64,000 nt of DNA from Thalassotalea euphylliae (lineage in GTDB: Bacteria; Pseudomonadota; Gammaproteobacteria; Enterobacterales; Alteromonadaceae), in NCBI RefSeq assembly GCF_003390335.1, contig NZ_QUOU01000001.1, positions 2,728,001-2,792,000 on the forward strand, written 5' to 3'. The notes beneath the pieces were generated by a model that was given only the letters and a program-made list of their open reading frames with translations, searched no databases and had not been told where the DNA came from. A program made the translations under genes and the position numbers. Shown in pieces: positions 36,227-45,252 of this stretch; within the stretch, counting starts at the first letter, position 1, and each line of letters starts with the position of its first letter.

Positions 36227-36970
36227 TTAACTGCGTTTTTTGCCAATTCGATATTCACCTTTTGCCGCTAGTTGCACTGACCAAGTAACACCACTGATGG
36301 CAAGCCAAACGAAACACAAGGCAAAGAAAATAATCAGCCCATGGTTAAAATTACCGCTTTTGCCATAATCTATAAAGTGCAGCATAAAAGCGATATCGGT
36401 TAAGCGTTTGTGTTGATCGCTATGGCCTATTACTCGTCCTGTCGCGGCTTCAATATAAACACTTGTCGCCAGTTCATCAGCAAAATTGACTTGCCAACTT
36501 GGGTTTTGCTGATGGGGAAATTCCGGCAGGTTTGATTTAAAATAGCTCACGCTTGCCATATCCCCTTGCCCTGAGTAGCTTACCTTGGCGATTTGGCTGA
36601 TATGGCTTTCATCCAAGCTAAATGGCTCGCCAGTATAAGCATGGAACAAGCTGTAGTGATTGACAAAATGTCGATACAGCCCTTTTTTATGACGAACAAT
36701 GTAAATCGGCTCACCAAGCAATTGCGTGAGTTGAATATCCGTTGCAGGTGACGTTTTGCCAAGGATAATATTGGGCGCTATCAACTGATTTATATCAATA
36801 TCAGATGGTTGATGTAGCGCTTGCACTGCGCTGCTGCTAGCGCGATAGGTGTTGCCACGTGCCTTGTGGCTATCCATGACATTAAAATACAAACCAGAGA
36901 GTAGCCAAAGTAATACTTGCAGAGCTAATAGCAAAGATAGCCATTTATGCGTTGTTCTAATCCATCGCAT
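36227..36970 (-). CDS. PepSY domain membrane protein
   Basis: This 247-residue protein has an N-terminal membrane helix (THKWLSLLLALQVLLWLLSGLYF), a PepSY-type segment (WQVNFADELATSVYIEAATGRVIGH near 160-185) and a C-terminal helix (LIIFFALCFVWLAISGVTWSV). The HKW...WLLSG opening matches PepSY-TM proteins, often found next to metal and siderophore transport genes. It overlaps the upstream second PepSY gene by 14 bp and lies in the same direction as cusCBA. Role unknown; perhaps assembly or control of the efflux complex. Confidence 0.72.
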   Translation of the reverse strand: MRWIRTTHKWLSLLLALQVLLWLLSGLYFNVMDSHKARGNTYRASSSAVQALHQPSDIDINQLIAPNIILGKTSPATDIQLTQLLGEPIYIVRHKKGLYRHFVNHYSLFHAYTGEPFSLDESHISQIAKVSYSGQGDMASVSYFKSNLPEFPHQQNPSWQVNFADELATSVYIEAATGRVIGHSDQHKRLTDIAFMLHFIDYGKSGNFNHGLIIFFALCFVWLAISGVTWSVQLAAKGEYRIGKKRS

Positions 36971-37931
36971 GGGACTCTCCTTGCTGGGCGCTAGATGAGT
37001 GCACAGAATCAGTATTTGGCTTGTGATCTTGTCGAAGATTTGGCTTTAATACGAGAAATGCCTTGCGAGATGTCATACGAGGTGTCATACGGGATTTCAT
37101 GCGAGATGTCATGCGAAAATACAGTAAAACCATACCGCTAAGTACGGCCAGCAAGCTTGCGACAATTGTCCAAAACAGCAATTGGTTGTCAGCATCACCG
37201 TCTTGATAATCCATTAAATGAAAGCGGAAGAAGTAATCAAAAATACGCCAGTAGTTGTGGCGTTTGGTAACCACTTGCCCCGTTAACGCTGACACATAAA
37301 TACTGGCTGCATCGACCCCTTGATAGTCAATGCGCCAAACAGGTAAATGCCTTGCGCTTAACTCAAATGACGCATTCTCGCTGATTAACTCGGTGCTAAT
37401 TACCACACCATCGCCCGTATATTCATGTTCAGCAACAGCGAGTGCCAATGCTTTTGAGAGGGGCGACAACTGATCACCCGTTTGGGCGTCAACAAGTAGC
37501 GTCCTATTACCATGCTTTTCATTGGATTCTATTGTTAATTGATAAACAGGTTTATCAATTAACATGGCAATACTGAAAGATTGAATATTAGGGTAACGCC
37601 CAGCTAGCTCTTTAATGGGGAGCTTAATATCGCTTGGCGTTAATGTCGTTTGATGGTTGTGAACCAAGGAATCGCCGTGAATATAGTGAATGTTTATTGC
37701 CACCATATAAAGGCCAGTGATTGCCCAAATTAAAAATGGTACACCCAGCACCACCATTAGCCACTTATGCCAAACTCGGCTGAGCTGCTGCCAGCTTTTC
37801 TTGCGCTTGCTTTTCTTGCGCTTGCTTTGCTTGCGCTTAATTTGCTTACAGCTCGGCGGCAACTTTGTCGCCAACTTATCATGATTAAAAGTTGGCGATC
37901 TCGGTTCTATATTATTCTTTATAGTTTGCAC
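36957..37931 (-). CDS. PepSY-TM protein with basic in-frame repeats
   Basis: This 324-residue membrane protein has a helix near residue 57-78 (LMVVLGVPFLIWAITGLYMV), a large external part with a PepSY-like stretch (WRIDYQGVDAASIYVSALTGQVVTKRH), and a helix near 255-275. Two short tandem repeats lie in its cytoplasmic parts: KRKQSKRKKSKRKKS in the N-terminal tail (15-bp DNA unit) and RMTSRMKSRMTPRMTSR after the last helix (12-bp unit). Both are strongly basic and could vary in length by slippage. It ends 50 bp from the start side of cusA's stop codon, so it probably belongs to the metal-efflux transcript. Confidence 0.72.
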   Translation of the reverse strand: MQTIKNNIEPRSPTFNHDKLATKLPPSCKQIKRKQSKRKKSKRKKSWQQLSRVWHKWLMVVLGVPFLIWAITGLYMVAINIHYIHGDSLVHNHQTTLTPSDIKLPIKELAGRYPNIQSFSIAMLIDKPVYQLTIESNEKHGNRTLLVDAQTGDQLSPLSKALALAVAEHEYTGDGVVISTELISENASFELSARHLPVWRIDYQGVDAASIYVSALTGQVVTKRHNYWRIFDYFFRFHLMDYQDGDADNQLLFWTIVASLLAVLSGMVLLYFRMTSRMKSRMTPRMTSRKAFLVLKPNLRQDHKPNTDSVHSSSAQQGESHAMD

Positions 37932-37980
37932 TGATAATGATGGTTGATGACGTAAAGGGTGCTTTAGGTTTTAGGCGCAA

Positions 37981-40900
37981 CTAACTGTTTATGCCCTTGT
38001 TTCTATGTCCTGTCCTGCGCCAAAGATAGTAAACAACAGGTAATACCAGCAAGGTTAACACTAGTGCCGATACCATACCACCCACCATGGGTGCGGCAAT
38101 TCGTCGCATCACCTCAGCCCCAGTGCCACTGCCATATAAAATCGGCAATAAACCAATGATAATGGTAGCGACCGTCATCACCACAGGGCGAACCCGCATT
38201 CCCGCTCCTTGCAAAATCGCTTCAATAAGCATGTTATTGGTCATTAGCAGGCCGCGCTGGTGACATTTCTCAAATGCTGCTTGATAAGCTTGATTAAGAT
38301 AAACCAGCATAATTACGCCAATTTCTACGGCTACGCCTGCTAAGGCAATAAAGCCAACGCCCACGGCGACAGAAAAATTAAACGACTCTAGGTAAATCAG
38401 CCATATACCGCCAATCATTGCCAGTGGCAGTGTTGCCAAAATAATCGCCACTTCGGTGAGTTGACGGAAATTTAAATACAGCAAAATAACGATAATCGCT
38501 AACGTCAGCGGCAATACATAAGTTAGTTTTTCCTGTGCTCTGGCCATATACTCATATTGTCCTGCCCAAGTGAGCGAATAGCCTGCTGGCAACGGTAATT
38601 CTTCGGCAAGCTTAGCTTTTGCGCTAGTCACATAACTGGCAAGATCAACACCTGGGTCAACATCAACAAAGACAATACCATTTAAGCGTGCATTCTCACT
38701 TTTAATGGCTGGTGGTCCTAATTTGATACCAATATTGGCAACATCGCCTAGCGCAATGTGTAAGCCACTACTCGTCACTACCGGCAAGCGCGCCAACTGC
38801 TCTGGCGAATTGCGGAAATCTTGCGGGTAGCGCAAATTGATCGGATAGCGCGCTAACCCTTCCACCGTTTGCCCTATGTTCATGCCACCGACAGCAATTG
38901 CCACCACTTGCTGAACCTCGGCGATACTTAACCCGTAATGCGACGCTTTGATGCGATCAATGTCGATATCAATGTAACGCCCGCCCGCAACACGTTCAGC
39001 ATAAACAGAGGCTGTGCCTTTATGCTCACCTAACACTTGCTCGATTTGTTGGCCAAGTTGCTCGATCACCGCTAAATCACTACCCGCGATTTTAATGCCA
39101 ACTGGCGTTTTAATCCCCGTGGCAAGCATATCGATACGGGTTTTAATCGGCATCACCCAAGCATTGGTTAATCCGGGGAATTTCACCAGTTGATCGAGTT
39201 CAGCGATTAAATCATCGGTGGTTATTCCCGCTCGCCACTGGCTTTGCGGTTTAAGCTGAATAAAAGTTTCAATCATGGTAAGCGGCGCGGGGTCTGTTGC
39301 GGTTTCAGCGCGACCGATTTTGCCAAACACGTTTTGCACTTCGGGAATGGTGCGAATAAGTTTGTCGGTTTGTTGGAGTAGCTCTCTGGCTTTACCAATC
39401 GACAACCCCGGATAAGTGGTTGGCATATACATTAAATCCCCTTCATCCAGCGAAGGCATAAACTCGCTACCAATTTGATTAACGGGCATAAAACCAATGT
39501 AAGTTACCACCAAGGCCGCTAATACCGTAGATTTTGGAAATTTAAGTACAGCGGTTAACACAGGCAAGTAAATAGCGATTAACACACGATTAATTGGATT
39601 TTTGCGCTCAGACACTACCTTGCCACGAATAAAATAGCCCATCAGCACAGGAATTAGCGTGATTGCCAAGCCCGCTGCGGCGGCCATGGCATAGGTTTTG
39701 GTATAAGCCAGTGGCGAAAACATGCGCCCTTCTTGCGCTTCCAATATAAATACAGGTAAAAAGCTTACGGTAATAATCAATAAACTAAAAAATAATGCTG
39801 GCCCAACTTCGGCAGCAGATTTTGCCACTACCTGCCAGCGAGCTTGCTTATCCAAAATGCCAGTTGATGAAGCTTTTTCCAGATGTTTGTGCATATTTTC
39901 AATCATCACAATAGCACCGTCAGTCATCGCACCAATTGCAATCGCAATACCCCCTAACGACATAATGTTGGCATTAATGCCTTGCCAATACATGATGATA
40001 AAGGCCACTAGAATGCCAATTGGCAGGCTGATAACCGCCACTACCGCAGAACGCAGATGAAACAAAAATACCGCACAGACCAGCGCGACTATCGCCAACT
40101 CTTCCAGTAGCTTTGACCATAGGTTTTCAACAGCACGTTCTATTAAATTAGCGCGATCGTAAACAGTGACAATTTCAACACCGTCTGGCAGCCCCTGCGT
40201 TAGCTCTTCAAACTTTGCTTTAACGCCAGCGATGGTTTGCTCCGCATTTTCACCAAAACGCATCACCACCACACCGCCAACCGTTTCACCTTCGCCGTTA
40301 AGCTCAGCAATACCACGGCGCATTTGCGGGCCAAGCTGAATATCCGCAATATCGCCTAACAGTAATGGTTTACCTTGATTGTTTTTGTCGGCAGGAAGAC
40401 CTAAGGGAATAGCAGCTAGGTCTTGCTTCGATTGAATATAGCCACTGGTGGTAACCATATATTCCGCTTCTGCCATTTCAATGACGGATGCACCAACCTC
40501 TTGGTTACCCTGCTGTATCGCCATTTGAATATGACTGAGCGGAATATCGAAGGCACGCAACTTATTCGGATTTACCACCACCTGATATTGATTGACCATA
40601 CCACCAATGGCTGCCACTTCCGACACGCCCGCAACCGCTTGTAGCTCGTATTTTAAAAACCAGTCTTGAATACTGCGAAGCTGGCTTATATCGTGCTGAC
40701 CCGTTTTGTCTTGCAGCGCGTAAACGTAAATCCAGCCAACACCCGTTGCATCTGGGCCTAATTGTGGTTTTGCAGCGGCAGGTAAACTGGGAGTTACTTG
40801 TGACAAATACTCTAACACCCGCGAACGTGCCCAGTATAAGTCGGTATCATCGTCGAAAATAATATAAACGTAAGAATCACCAAAAAACGAATAGCCACGC

Positions 40901-41145
40901 ACCGTTTTTGCGCCCGGCACCGATAACATTGCCGTGGTTAGCGGGTAAGTCACTTGATCTTCAACTACCTGTGGCGCTTGACCCGGATATGAGGTTTTGA
41001 CAATCACTTGCACGTCAGACAAGTCTGGAATGGCATCCACAGGCGTTTGTTTTAGTGCAAACAACCCGCCAGCGACAAGCATCAAGGTTAATAGGAAAAC
41101 CAATAACCGATTGTGAATTGACCAATAAATTATACGCGCAATCAT
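37981..41145 (-). CDS. cusA: Heavy-metal RND efflux pump CusA-type
   Basis: At 1054 residues this is a full-length HME-RND transporter that exports metal ions with proton drive. TM4 carries GAMTDGAIVMIENMHKH, with the single Asp typical of metal exporters. Methionines sit in the stretches DLMYMPTT, PLTMIET and QYEYMARA, where CusA's three periplasmic copper-site methionines lie, which supports Cu(I)/Ag(I) as substrate. TM regions and both periplasmic loops are complete. Its ATG overlaps the cusB stop (ATGA), so translation is coupled. No two-component CusRS genes are in the window. Confidence 0.93.
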   Translation of the reverse strand: MIARIIYWSIHNRLLVFLLTLMLVAGGLFALKQTPVDAIPDLSDVQVIVKTSYPGQAPQVVEDQVTYPLTTAMLSVPGAKTVRGYSFFGDSYVYIIFDDDTDLYWARSRVLEYLSQVTPSLPAAAKPQLGPDATGVGWIYVYALQDKTGQHDISQLRSIQDWFLKYELQAVAGVSEVAAIGGMVNQYQVVVNPNKLRAFDIPLSHIQMAIQQGNQEVGASVIEMAEAEYMVTTSGYIQSKQDLAAIPLGLPADKNNQGKPLLLGDIADIQLGPQMRRGIAELNGEGETVGGVVVMRFGENAEQTIAGVKAKFEELTQGLPDGVEIVTVYDRANLIERAVENLWSKLLEELAIVALVCAVFLFHLRSAVVAVISLPIGILVAFIIMYWQGINANIMSLGGIAIAIGAMTDGAIVMIENMHKHLEKASSTGILDKQARWQVVAKSAAEVGPALFFSLLIITVSFLPVFILEAQEGRMFSPLAYTKTYAMAAAAGLAITLIPVLMGYFIRGKVVSERKNPINRVLIAIYLPVLTAVLKFPKSTVLAALVVTYIGFMPVNQIGSEFMPSLDEGDLMYMPTTYPGLSIGKARELLQQTDKLIRTIPEVQNVFGKIGRAETATDPAPLTMIETFIQLKPQSQWRAGITTDDLIAELDQLVKFPGLTNAWVMPIKTRIDMLATGIKTPVGIKIAGSDLAVIEQLGQQIEQVLGEHKGTASVYAERVAGGRYIDIDIDRIKASHYGLSIAEVQQVVAIAVGGMNIGQTVEGLARYPINLRYPQDFRNSPEQLARLPVVTSSGLHIALGDVANIGIKLGPPAIKSENARLNGIVFVDVDPGVDLASYVTSAKAKLAEELPLPAGYSLTWAGQYEYMARAQEKLTYVLPLTLAIIVILLYLNFRQLTEVAIILATLPLAMIGGIWLIYLESFNFSVAVGVGFIALAGVAVEIGVIMLVYLNQAYQAAFEKCHQRGLLMTNNMLIEAILQGAGMRVRPVVMTVATIIIGLLPILYGSGTGAEVMRRIAAPMVGGMVSALVLTLLVLPVVYYLWRRTGHRNKGINS

Positions 41146-42839
41146 TGGCTAGCCTCGCTAGCACCGATAGCGTTTATCTCTGTAACAACAAAATCACCAG
41201 CACGTATCTCAAAAGTAAAACGCACTTTATCGCCAATGTTTACTGCTGATAAATCCAAGTTATCACTAACGGTAAAATCCATGGTGGTGGCTGGTCGTTG
41301 CCACTTTTCAATCGCGTCACGTGAAATATTGATAATTGTTTGGGCATTTTCTGCGATGCTTTTTTCAGCATAAACGATGGCATTAACAATGCCGTTAACT
41401 GTGGCGGTAGGTACTGTGATGGTAAGTACTTTGTCATCAGCCATATGCATTGGACTAGAGCCTTCAGCCATCATAGTTAAGCCCTTTGCATTCATTCCAG
41501 CCCCCTCTGCTAGAGGTGACATACGCATAAGGTCAGATGAAACACTGGATTCTGAATCAATTAAAAACTGAGCGGAAATAACCACTTCATCGCCAGCCAT
41601 TAGGCCATCAAGAATGGCAACTTGCTCGCCACTCACTTGCCCTAACCTAACGGCAACCGACTTAAACTGTCCGTCACCTAATGCCAATACCACACGATCT
41701 TGTAGCCCGGTGCGAATAACTGCCGATAATGGCACATTAACGGTCGGCTCACTTGGCGTTGCATCAATCGTAATTTGAGCAAACATATTCGGCTTTAACT
41801 GCTCGTTAGGATTAGTAAATTTAAGCCGAGCGCGTAGCGTGCGATTATCAGCACGTAAGGTTGGATAAAGATAATCAACTTCACCTTGCCATACTTGGCC
41901 CGGTAAAAAATCGAGTGACATACTGACGTTGTTACCTATCGTGATAAAGCTTGCATCACTTTCTAGCACTTGTGCTTCCACCCACACGGAAGATAAATCG
42001 CCAATGCTCATCAGCGTATTACCCGGTTCAACATAAAAACCTTCACGAATTTTTAGGTTATTGATCACACCTGACTTGGGCGCGTAAAAAGTAACGTTTT
42101 GCTGTACTTGCCTTGACTTGGCTAGGCGTTCAATAAAAGCTTCACTCAGATGGAGCGCACTTAAACGAGCTTTAGCTGCTTTTACTAAACTGTTATTTGG
42201 GTAGTTTTTGGAGGCTTGAGCATTAGCGCGGTTAAGCGCGATTAAGAACTCTTCTTGCGCATTGACTAATTCAGGAGAATACAAGGCATAAAGCGGCTGC
42301 TCTGCCTTAACTTGATCCCCCGCAGCTTTGACAAAAAGTTGTTCAACCCAACCAGCAACTCGTGGGTGAATATGCACGATGGAATCTTGATCGTATTGCA
42401 CCACGCCAAGTGTATTTATTTGGTGCACAAGTGGTGCTTTTTTGGCGATAGCGGTACGAACCCCAAGATTGTTAATCACATGCGGAGCAATACTTACCGC
42501 ACCTTCACCATAGTCTTTGCCACGGCCATGCGAGCTTGTTTCATCTTCATAAACGGGGACAAGATCCATGCCCATGGGAGATTTGCCCGGTTGGTCACGG
42601 CGATAATTGGCGTCCATTGGCGCGACCCAATACAATGGTTTTTTCGCTTTTTTACTTGCACTTTCAGCAGTATCACCTTGAATAGCTTCACCTTGAGCTG
42701 TACCTCCTTGGTTAGTGCCACTCGACGGGAATAAAAAATATCCGCCTAGCATTCCTATGGCTACGCCCAGAATTACCAATACAATCGGCTTACTCGCTAT
42801 TTTTTTTAACTGTGTATTCATAAAATTTCCTAACAACAA
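41142..42839 (-). CDS. cusB: Heavy-metal efflux adaptor CusB-type with metal-binding ends
   Basis: The 565-residue adaptor has an N-terminal anchor (IVLVILGVAIGMLGGYFLF). A small heavy-metal-binding segment follows near 68-95 (YWVAPMDANYRRDQPGKSPMG). The core has lipoyl, hairpin and barrel domains (VAGWVEQLFVKAAGDQVKAEQPLY, VTFYAPKSGVINNLKI). The C-terminal about 90 residues resemble a fused CusF copper chaperone domain (KWQRPATTMDFTVSD, NIGDKVRFTFE). In that domain the tryptophan and one Met are present, but the His and another Met of CusF are not obvious. It is two bases after cusC and overlaps cusA. Confidence 0.9.
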   Translation of the reverse strand: MLLGNFMNTQLKKIASKPIVLVILGVAIGMLGGYFLFPSSGTNQGGTAQGEAIQGDTAESASKKAKKPLYWVAPMDANYRRDQPGKSPMGMDLVPVYEDETSSHGRGKDYGEGAVSIAPHVINNLGVRTAIAKKAPLVHQINTLGVVQYDQDSIVHIHPRVAGWVEQLFVKAAGDQVKAEQPLYALYSPELVNAQEEFLIALNRANAQASKNYPNNSLVKAAKARLSALHLSEAFIERLAKSRQVQQNVTFYAPKSGVINNLKIREGFYVEPGNTLMSIGDLSSVWVEAQVLESDASFITIGNNVSMSLDFLPGQVWQGEVDYLYPTLRADNRTLRARLKFTNPNEQLKPNMFAQITIDATPSEPTVNVPLSAVIRTGLQDRVVLALGDGQFKSVAVRLGQVSGEQVAILDGLMAGDEVVISAQFLIDSESSVSSDLMRMSPLAEGAGMNAKGLTMMAEGSSPMHMADDKVLTITVPTATVNGIVNAIVYAEKSIAENAQTIINISRDAIEKWQRPATTMDFTVSDNLDLSAVNIGDKVRFTFEIRAGDFVVTEINAIGASEASQ

Positions 42840-42841
42840 TC

Positions 42842-44371
42842 TTATTCACTTGCCGTATTTTCGGTCGTTGTGGTGAAGAAATAATTTAAGCGACTGACCG
42901 CTTTAAGTAGCTCAACATCTATGGTTAATGCCGTTACTTTGGCATTAAGCTCAGCAATGCGCGCTCTCACCACGTCGGTAAAGCTGCCGTTGGCATTGGT
43001 ATAGGCTGTTAACGTTGCTTTTGATTGCTGCAGAGTTTGTTCAAGAATTTGCGATTGATATAGGGCTTGGCGTTTCTTTAAACCGGCAACATTTGCTAGC
43101 TCTTTTTCAGTTTCACCGAGCATTTTTTGTAGTAGCAAACGTTGCTCTGTTTTTATTGCTTCACTTTCTGCGGTTGCCGCTAACAGCCAGTTATCTTGGC
43201 GCTTTTCAGTAAACAGTGGCACTTCAACACTTACACCAACGGAGAAAAAGTCAGCGCGTTCGCCATCATTGCTTTCGTTGATAAAGCGGTTGTCAGCATC
43301 GTCACGATAACCATAGCTCGCATTGAGCTGCCATTTTGGCTGATACTGAGTTTTGGCGAGTTTAACGCCTTGCTGCGCAACTTTTTCGTCTATGCCTTGC
43401 ACGCGAATTTTAGGGTGCGTTAGAAAACGCTGAATAAGACTTGCCTGAATATGGCTATTATTGCCAAGTACCTGTCCTGTCAGGCTTTGTTCAGTGAGCT
43501 TTTGTCTAGCTAGCTTAGCTATATTGCGACCGCTAAATTCAACCAAAGGTAGTTGGCTTGGCAACTGGATTGATAAATATTCTAACCCCACTACATCGCT
43601 TGGCAGGTACTCAAACAAGGCGCCTAGTGCCGCTAAATACTTTTGCTGCTCTGCTGCCAACTTATCATCCAGTTGCAATAATTCGAGCTGCGCCGCAATA
43701 ATGTCTTGCTGCTTCACCTTACCGCTAACACTGCCATAACTAGCTTTTGAGCTATCCACTAATTTTTCAAATAAAGCGCGATCTGCTTCAATAAATTGAA
43801 TCACCTGCTGCGCGCGAAATGCTTCTAACCATAACAAGGAAACTTGGCGTTTGAGCTGAGCGCTTCTGTCTAATCTCAACAGAGGTTGCTTGCCTGCGGT
43901 TAAATCAAACTGAGACTTTCTTATCGCTCGCTCACCTTTTCTTGGAAGTGGCTGACTGACACCTAACCTTAGCTGCGTCATATTTTCTTGGTTAAAATCC
44001 CATGAATCGGTAGGCAAGTTTTGCACCCCAAGCGAAATTACTGGGTCTGAAAAACTCATCGCGGCTTCGCCTTTGGCAAGGCTTGCCTGTTCTCGATACT
44101 GGCTTTGATTCAGCCAAGGATCTGCACTAACAGCAAGATAAATTGCCTTTTCCAAGGTTAAGGTAAAGGACACACGAGTAGCAGGTGAAACATTGCTAGC
44201 ATTTGCTACAGGCAGATAAGCAATAGCATTGGCCAGCAGCATGGATAGTAACAAAGCGCTAAAACGCAGCTTACAGCCACGGCGAACTTGATGATAAAAA
44301 TTAACGAAACTTATAGCGACACTCATAACGACACTCATAACGACACTCCCGTGTCTAGCTCTAGCATTCAA
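42842..44371 (-). CDS. cusC: Outer-membrane efflux protein (TolC/CusC family)
   Basis: This 509-residue channel protein has long coiled helices in two repeats (about 80-290 and 300-500), with conserved bits such as QLRLGVSQPLPRKGERAIRK and WQLNASYGYRDD. The N-terminus is unusual: MNARARHGSVVMSVVMSV followed by a second hydrophobic segment (FSALLLSMLLANAIAYLPVANA) that looks like the real signal peptide. A duplication (ACTCATAACGAC) lies in the DNA near 44325-44345, so the true start may be a later Met. No lipobox is seen, unlike E. coli CusC. It is the first gene of the cusCBA unit. Confidence 0.85.
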   Translation of the reverse strand: MNARARHGSVVMSVVMSVAISFVNFYHQVRRGCKLRFSALLLSMLLANAIAYLPVANASNVSPATRVSFTLTLEKAIYLAVSADPWLNQSQYREQASLAKGEAAMSFSDPVISLGVQNLPTDSWDFNQENMTQLRLGVSQPLPRKGERAIRKSQFDLTAGKQPLLRLDRSAQLKRQVSLLWLEAFRAQQVIQFIEADRALFEKLVDSSKASYGSVSGKVKQQDIIAAQLELLQLDDKLAAEQQKYLAALGALFEYLPSDVVGLEYLSIQLPSQLPLVEFSGRNIAKLARQKLTEQSLTGQVLGNNSHIQASLIQRFLTHPKIRVQGIDEKVAQQGVKLAKTQYQPKWQLNASYGYRDDADNRFINESNDGERADFFSVGVSVEVPLFTEKRQDNWLLAATAESEAIKTEQRLLLQKMLGETEKELANVAGLKKRQALYQSQILEQTLQQSKATLTAYTNANGSFTDVVRARIAELNAKVTALTIDVELLKAVSRLNYFFTTTTENTASE

Positions 44372-44553
44372 GAAAGCGCATTACAGGTAAAAACATCACG
44401 GTTAAAATGACGCAATGCGAACTTGCAGCTAAAAAGCTTTAACAACATGCACTAATCACTAGTTAAAAACCTAGTTAGAAGCACACAAACAACAATAAAA
44501 GGTGAATTTTGGGCCTATAAACCCTTATTTTGGGCATAAGAACCCTAGGAGAA

Positions 44554-45060
44554 TTAGCTTTGTATAGGAGGTTTAAACAAGGAAGAGAATATGCCATGCA
44601 AGGCGACTTGTGTAAGACCAAACGCTTTATCTGAGTTTAACGCCAATGAAAATGACGGATAATCATTAAAAGCCGTGACACTTGAACAGCTCGCCGTTGG
44701 GCATGAGCAATCTGCCCCGCAGCAATCCATATCACTCATGCTGGCGTTATCACTTTCGCTAATAGTTTCGTTCATACTAGCCATATGCTTAGCATGCTCT
44801 GAACTCATGTTGCCCTCAGGTTTGGCTAGCGTTTGACTTTCTTGAGGGTAGTGAGCTTGATGGTGATGTGAATGATCAGCAAGGCTCGTTTTATTGTCCG
44901 TTTTTTGCATGTGTGAAGCGTGCTCTTCAGGGCTTGAAGCATGACTCGTATTACAGTTGTGCATAGCAAATGCTGATGTCTGTGCCGACAGCACCATCAC
45001 CATTAACAACCATAAAGTAATTTTAGAGAGAAACGCTTGCATAACAAAAGAATAGATCAC
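44554..45060 (-). CDS. His/Met/Cys-rich periplasmic protein, CopL-like
   Basis: The 168-residue protein has a signal peptide (LSKITLWLLMVMVLSAQTSAFA) and then a region of about 90 residues packed with His, Met and Ser (HASSPEEHASHMQ, ADHSHHHQAHYP, SEHAKHMASMNE). A cysteine cluster DCCGADCSCPTASC follows, and the end is GIFSSLFKPPIQS, like the closing motif of CopL-type proteins. These residues suit Cu(I)/Ag(I) binding in the periplasm. It lies upstream of cusC, in the same direction, with a 182-bp gap. Start could be the second Met at 45042. Confidence 0.75.
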   Translation of the reverse strand: MIYSFVMQAFLSKITLWLLMVMVLSAQTSAFAMHNCNTSHASSPEEHASHMQKTDNKTSLADHSHHHQAHYPQESQTLAKPEGNMSSEHAKHMASMNETISESDNASMSDMDCCGADCSCPTASCSSVTAFNDYPSFSLALNSDKAFGLTQVALHGIFSSLFKPPIQS

Positions 45061-45191
45061 AATTGGCGCAAAGGATAACGCCAGCTTGGGCGAAAGTAAA
45101 TGCGCACCAATAAATTCACCTTAACGACCTGACCTTAAATTCATAAGCTATACCGCTACAAGTTGCCTAATCTACTGCTATAAATTCGCTG

Positions 45192-45222
45192 TTGACCTGT
45201 CTATTACTTTATAGTTTACAGT
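45192..45222 (+). promoter_or_regulatory. MerR-type promoter with 19-bp spacer
   Basis: TTGACC at 45192-45197 and TACAGT at 45217-45222 are separated by 19 bp, the long spacer typical of promoters opened by MerR activators. An imperfect dyad (CTGT...ACAG, 45198-45221) fills the spacer. It faces the MerR-methyltransferase gene. Confidence 0.45.
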
Positions 45223-45252
45223 AAGGATCTGAGACAGAAATAAGCGTCAATT

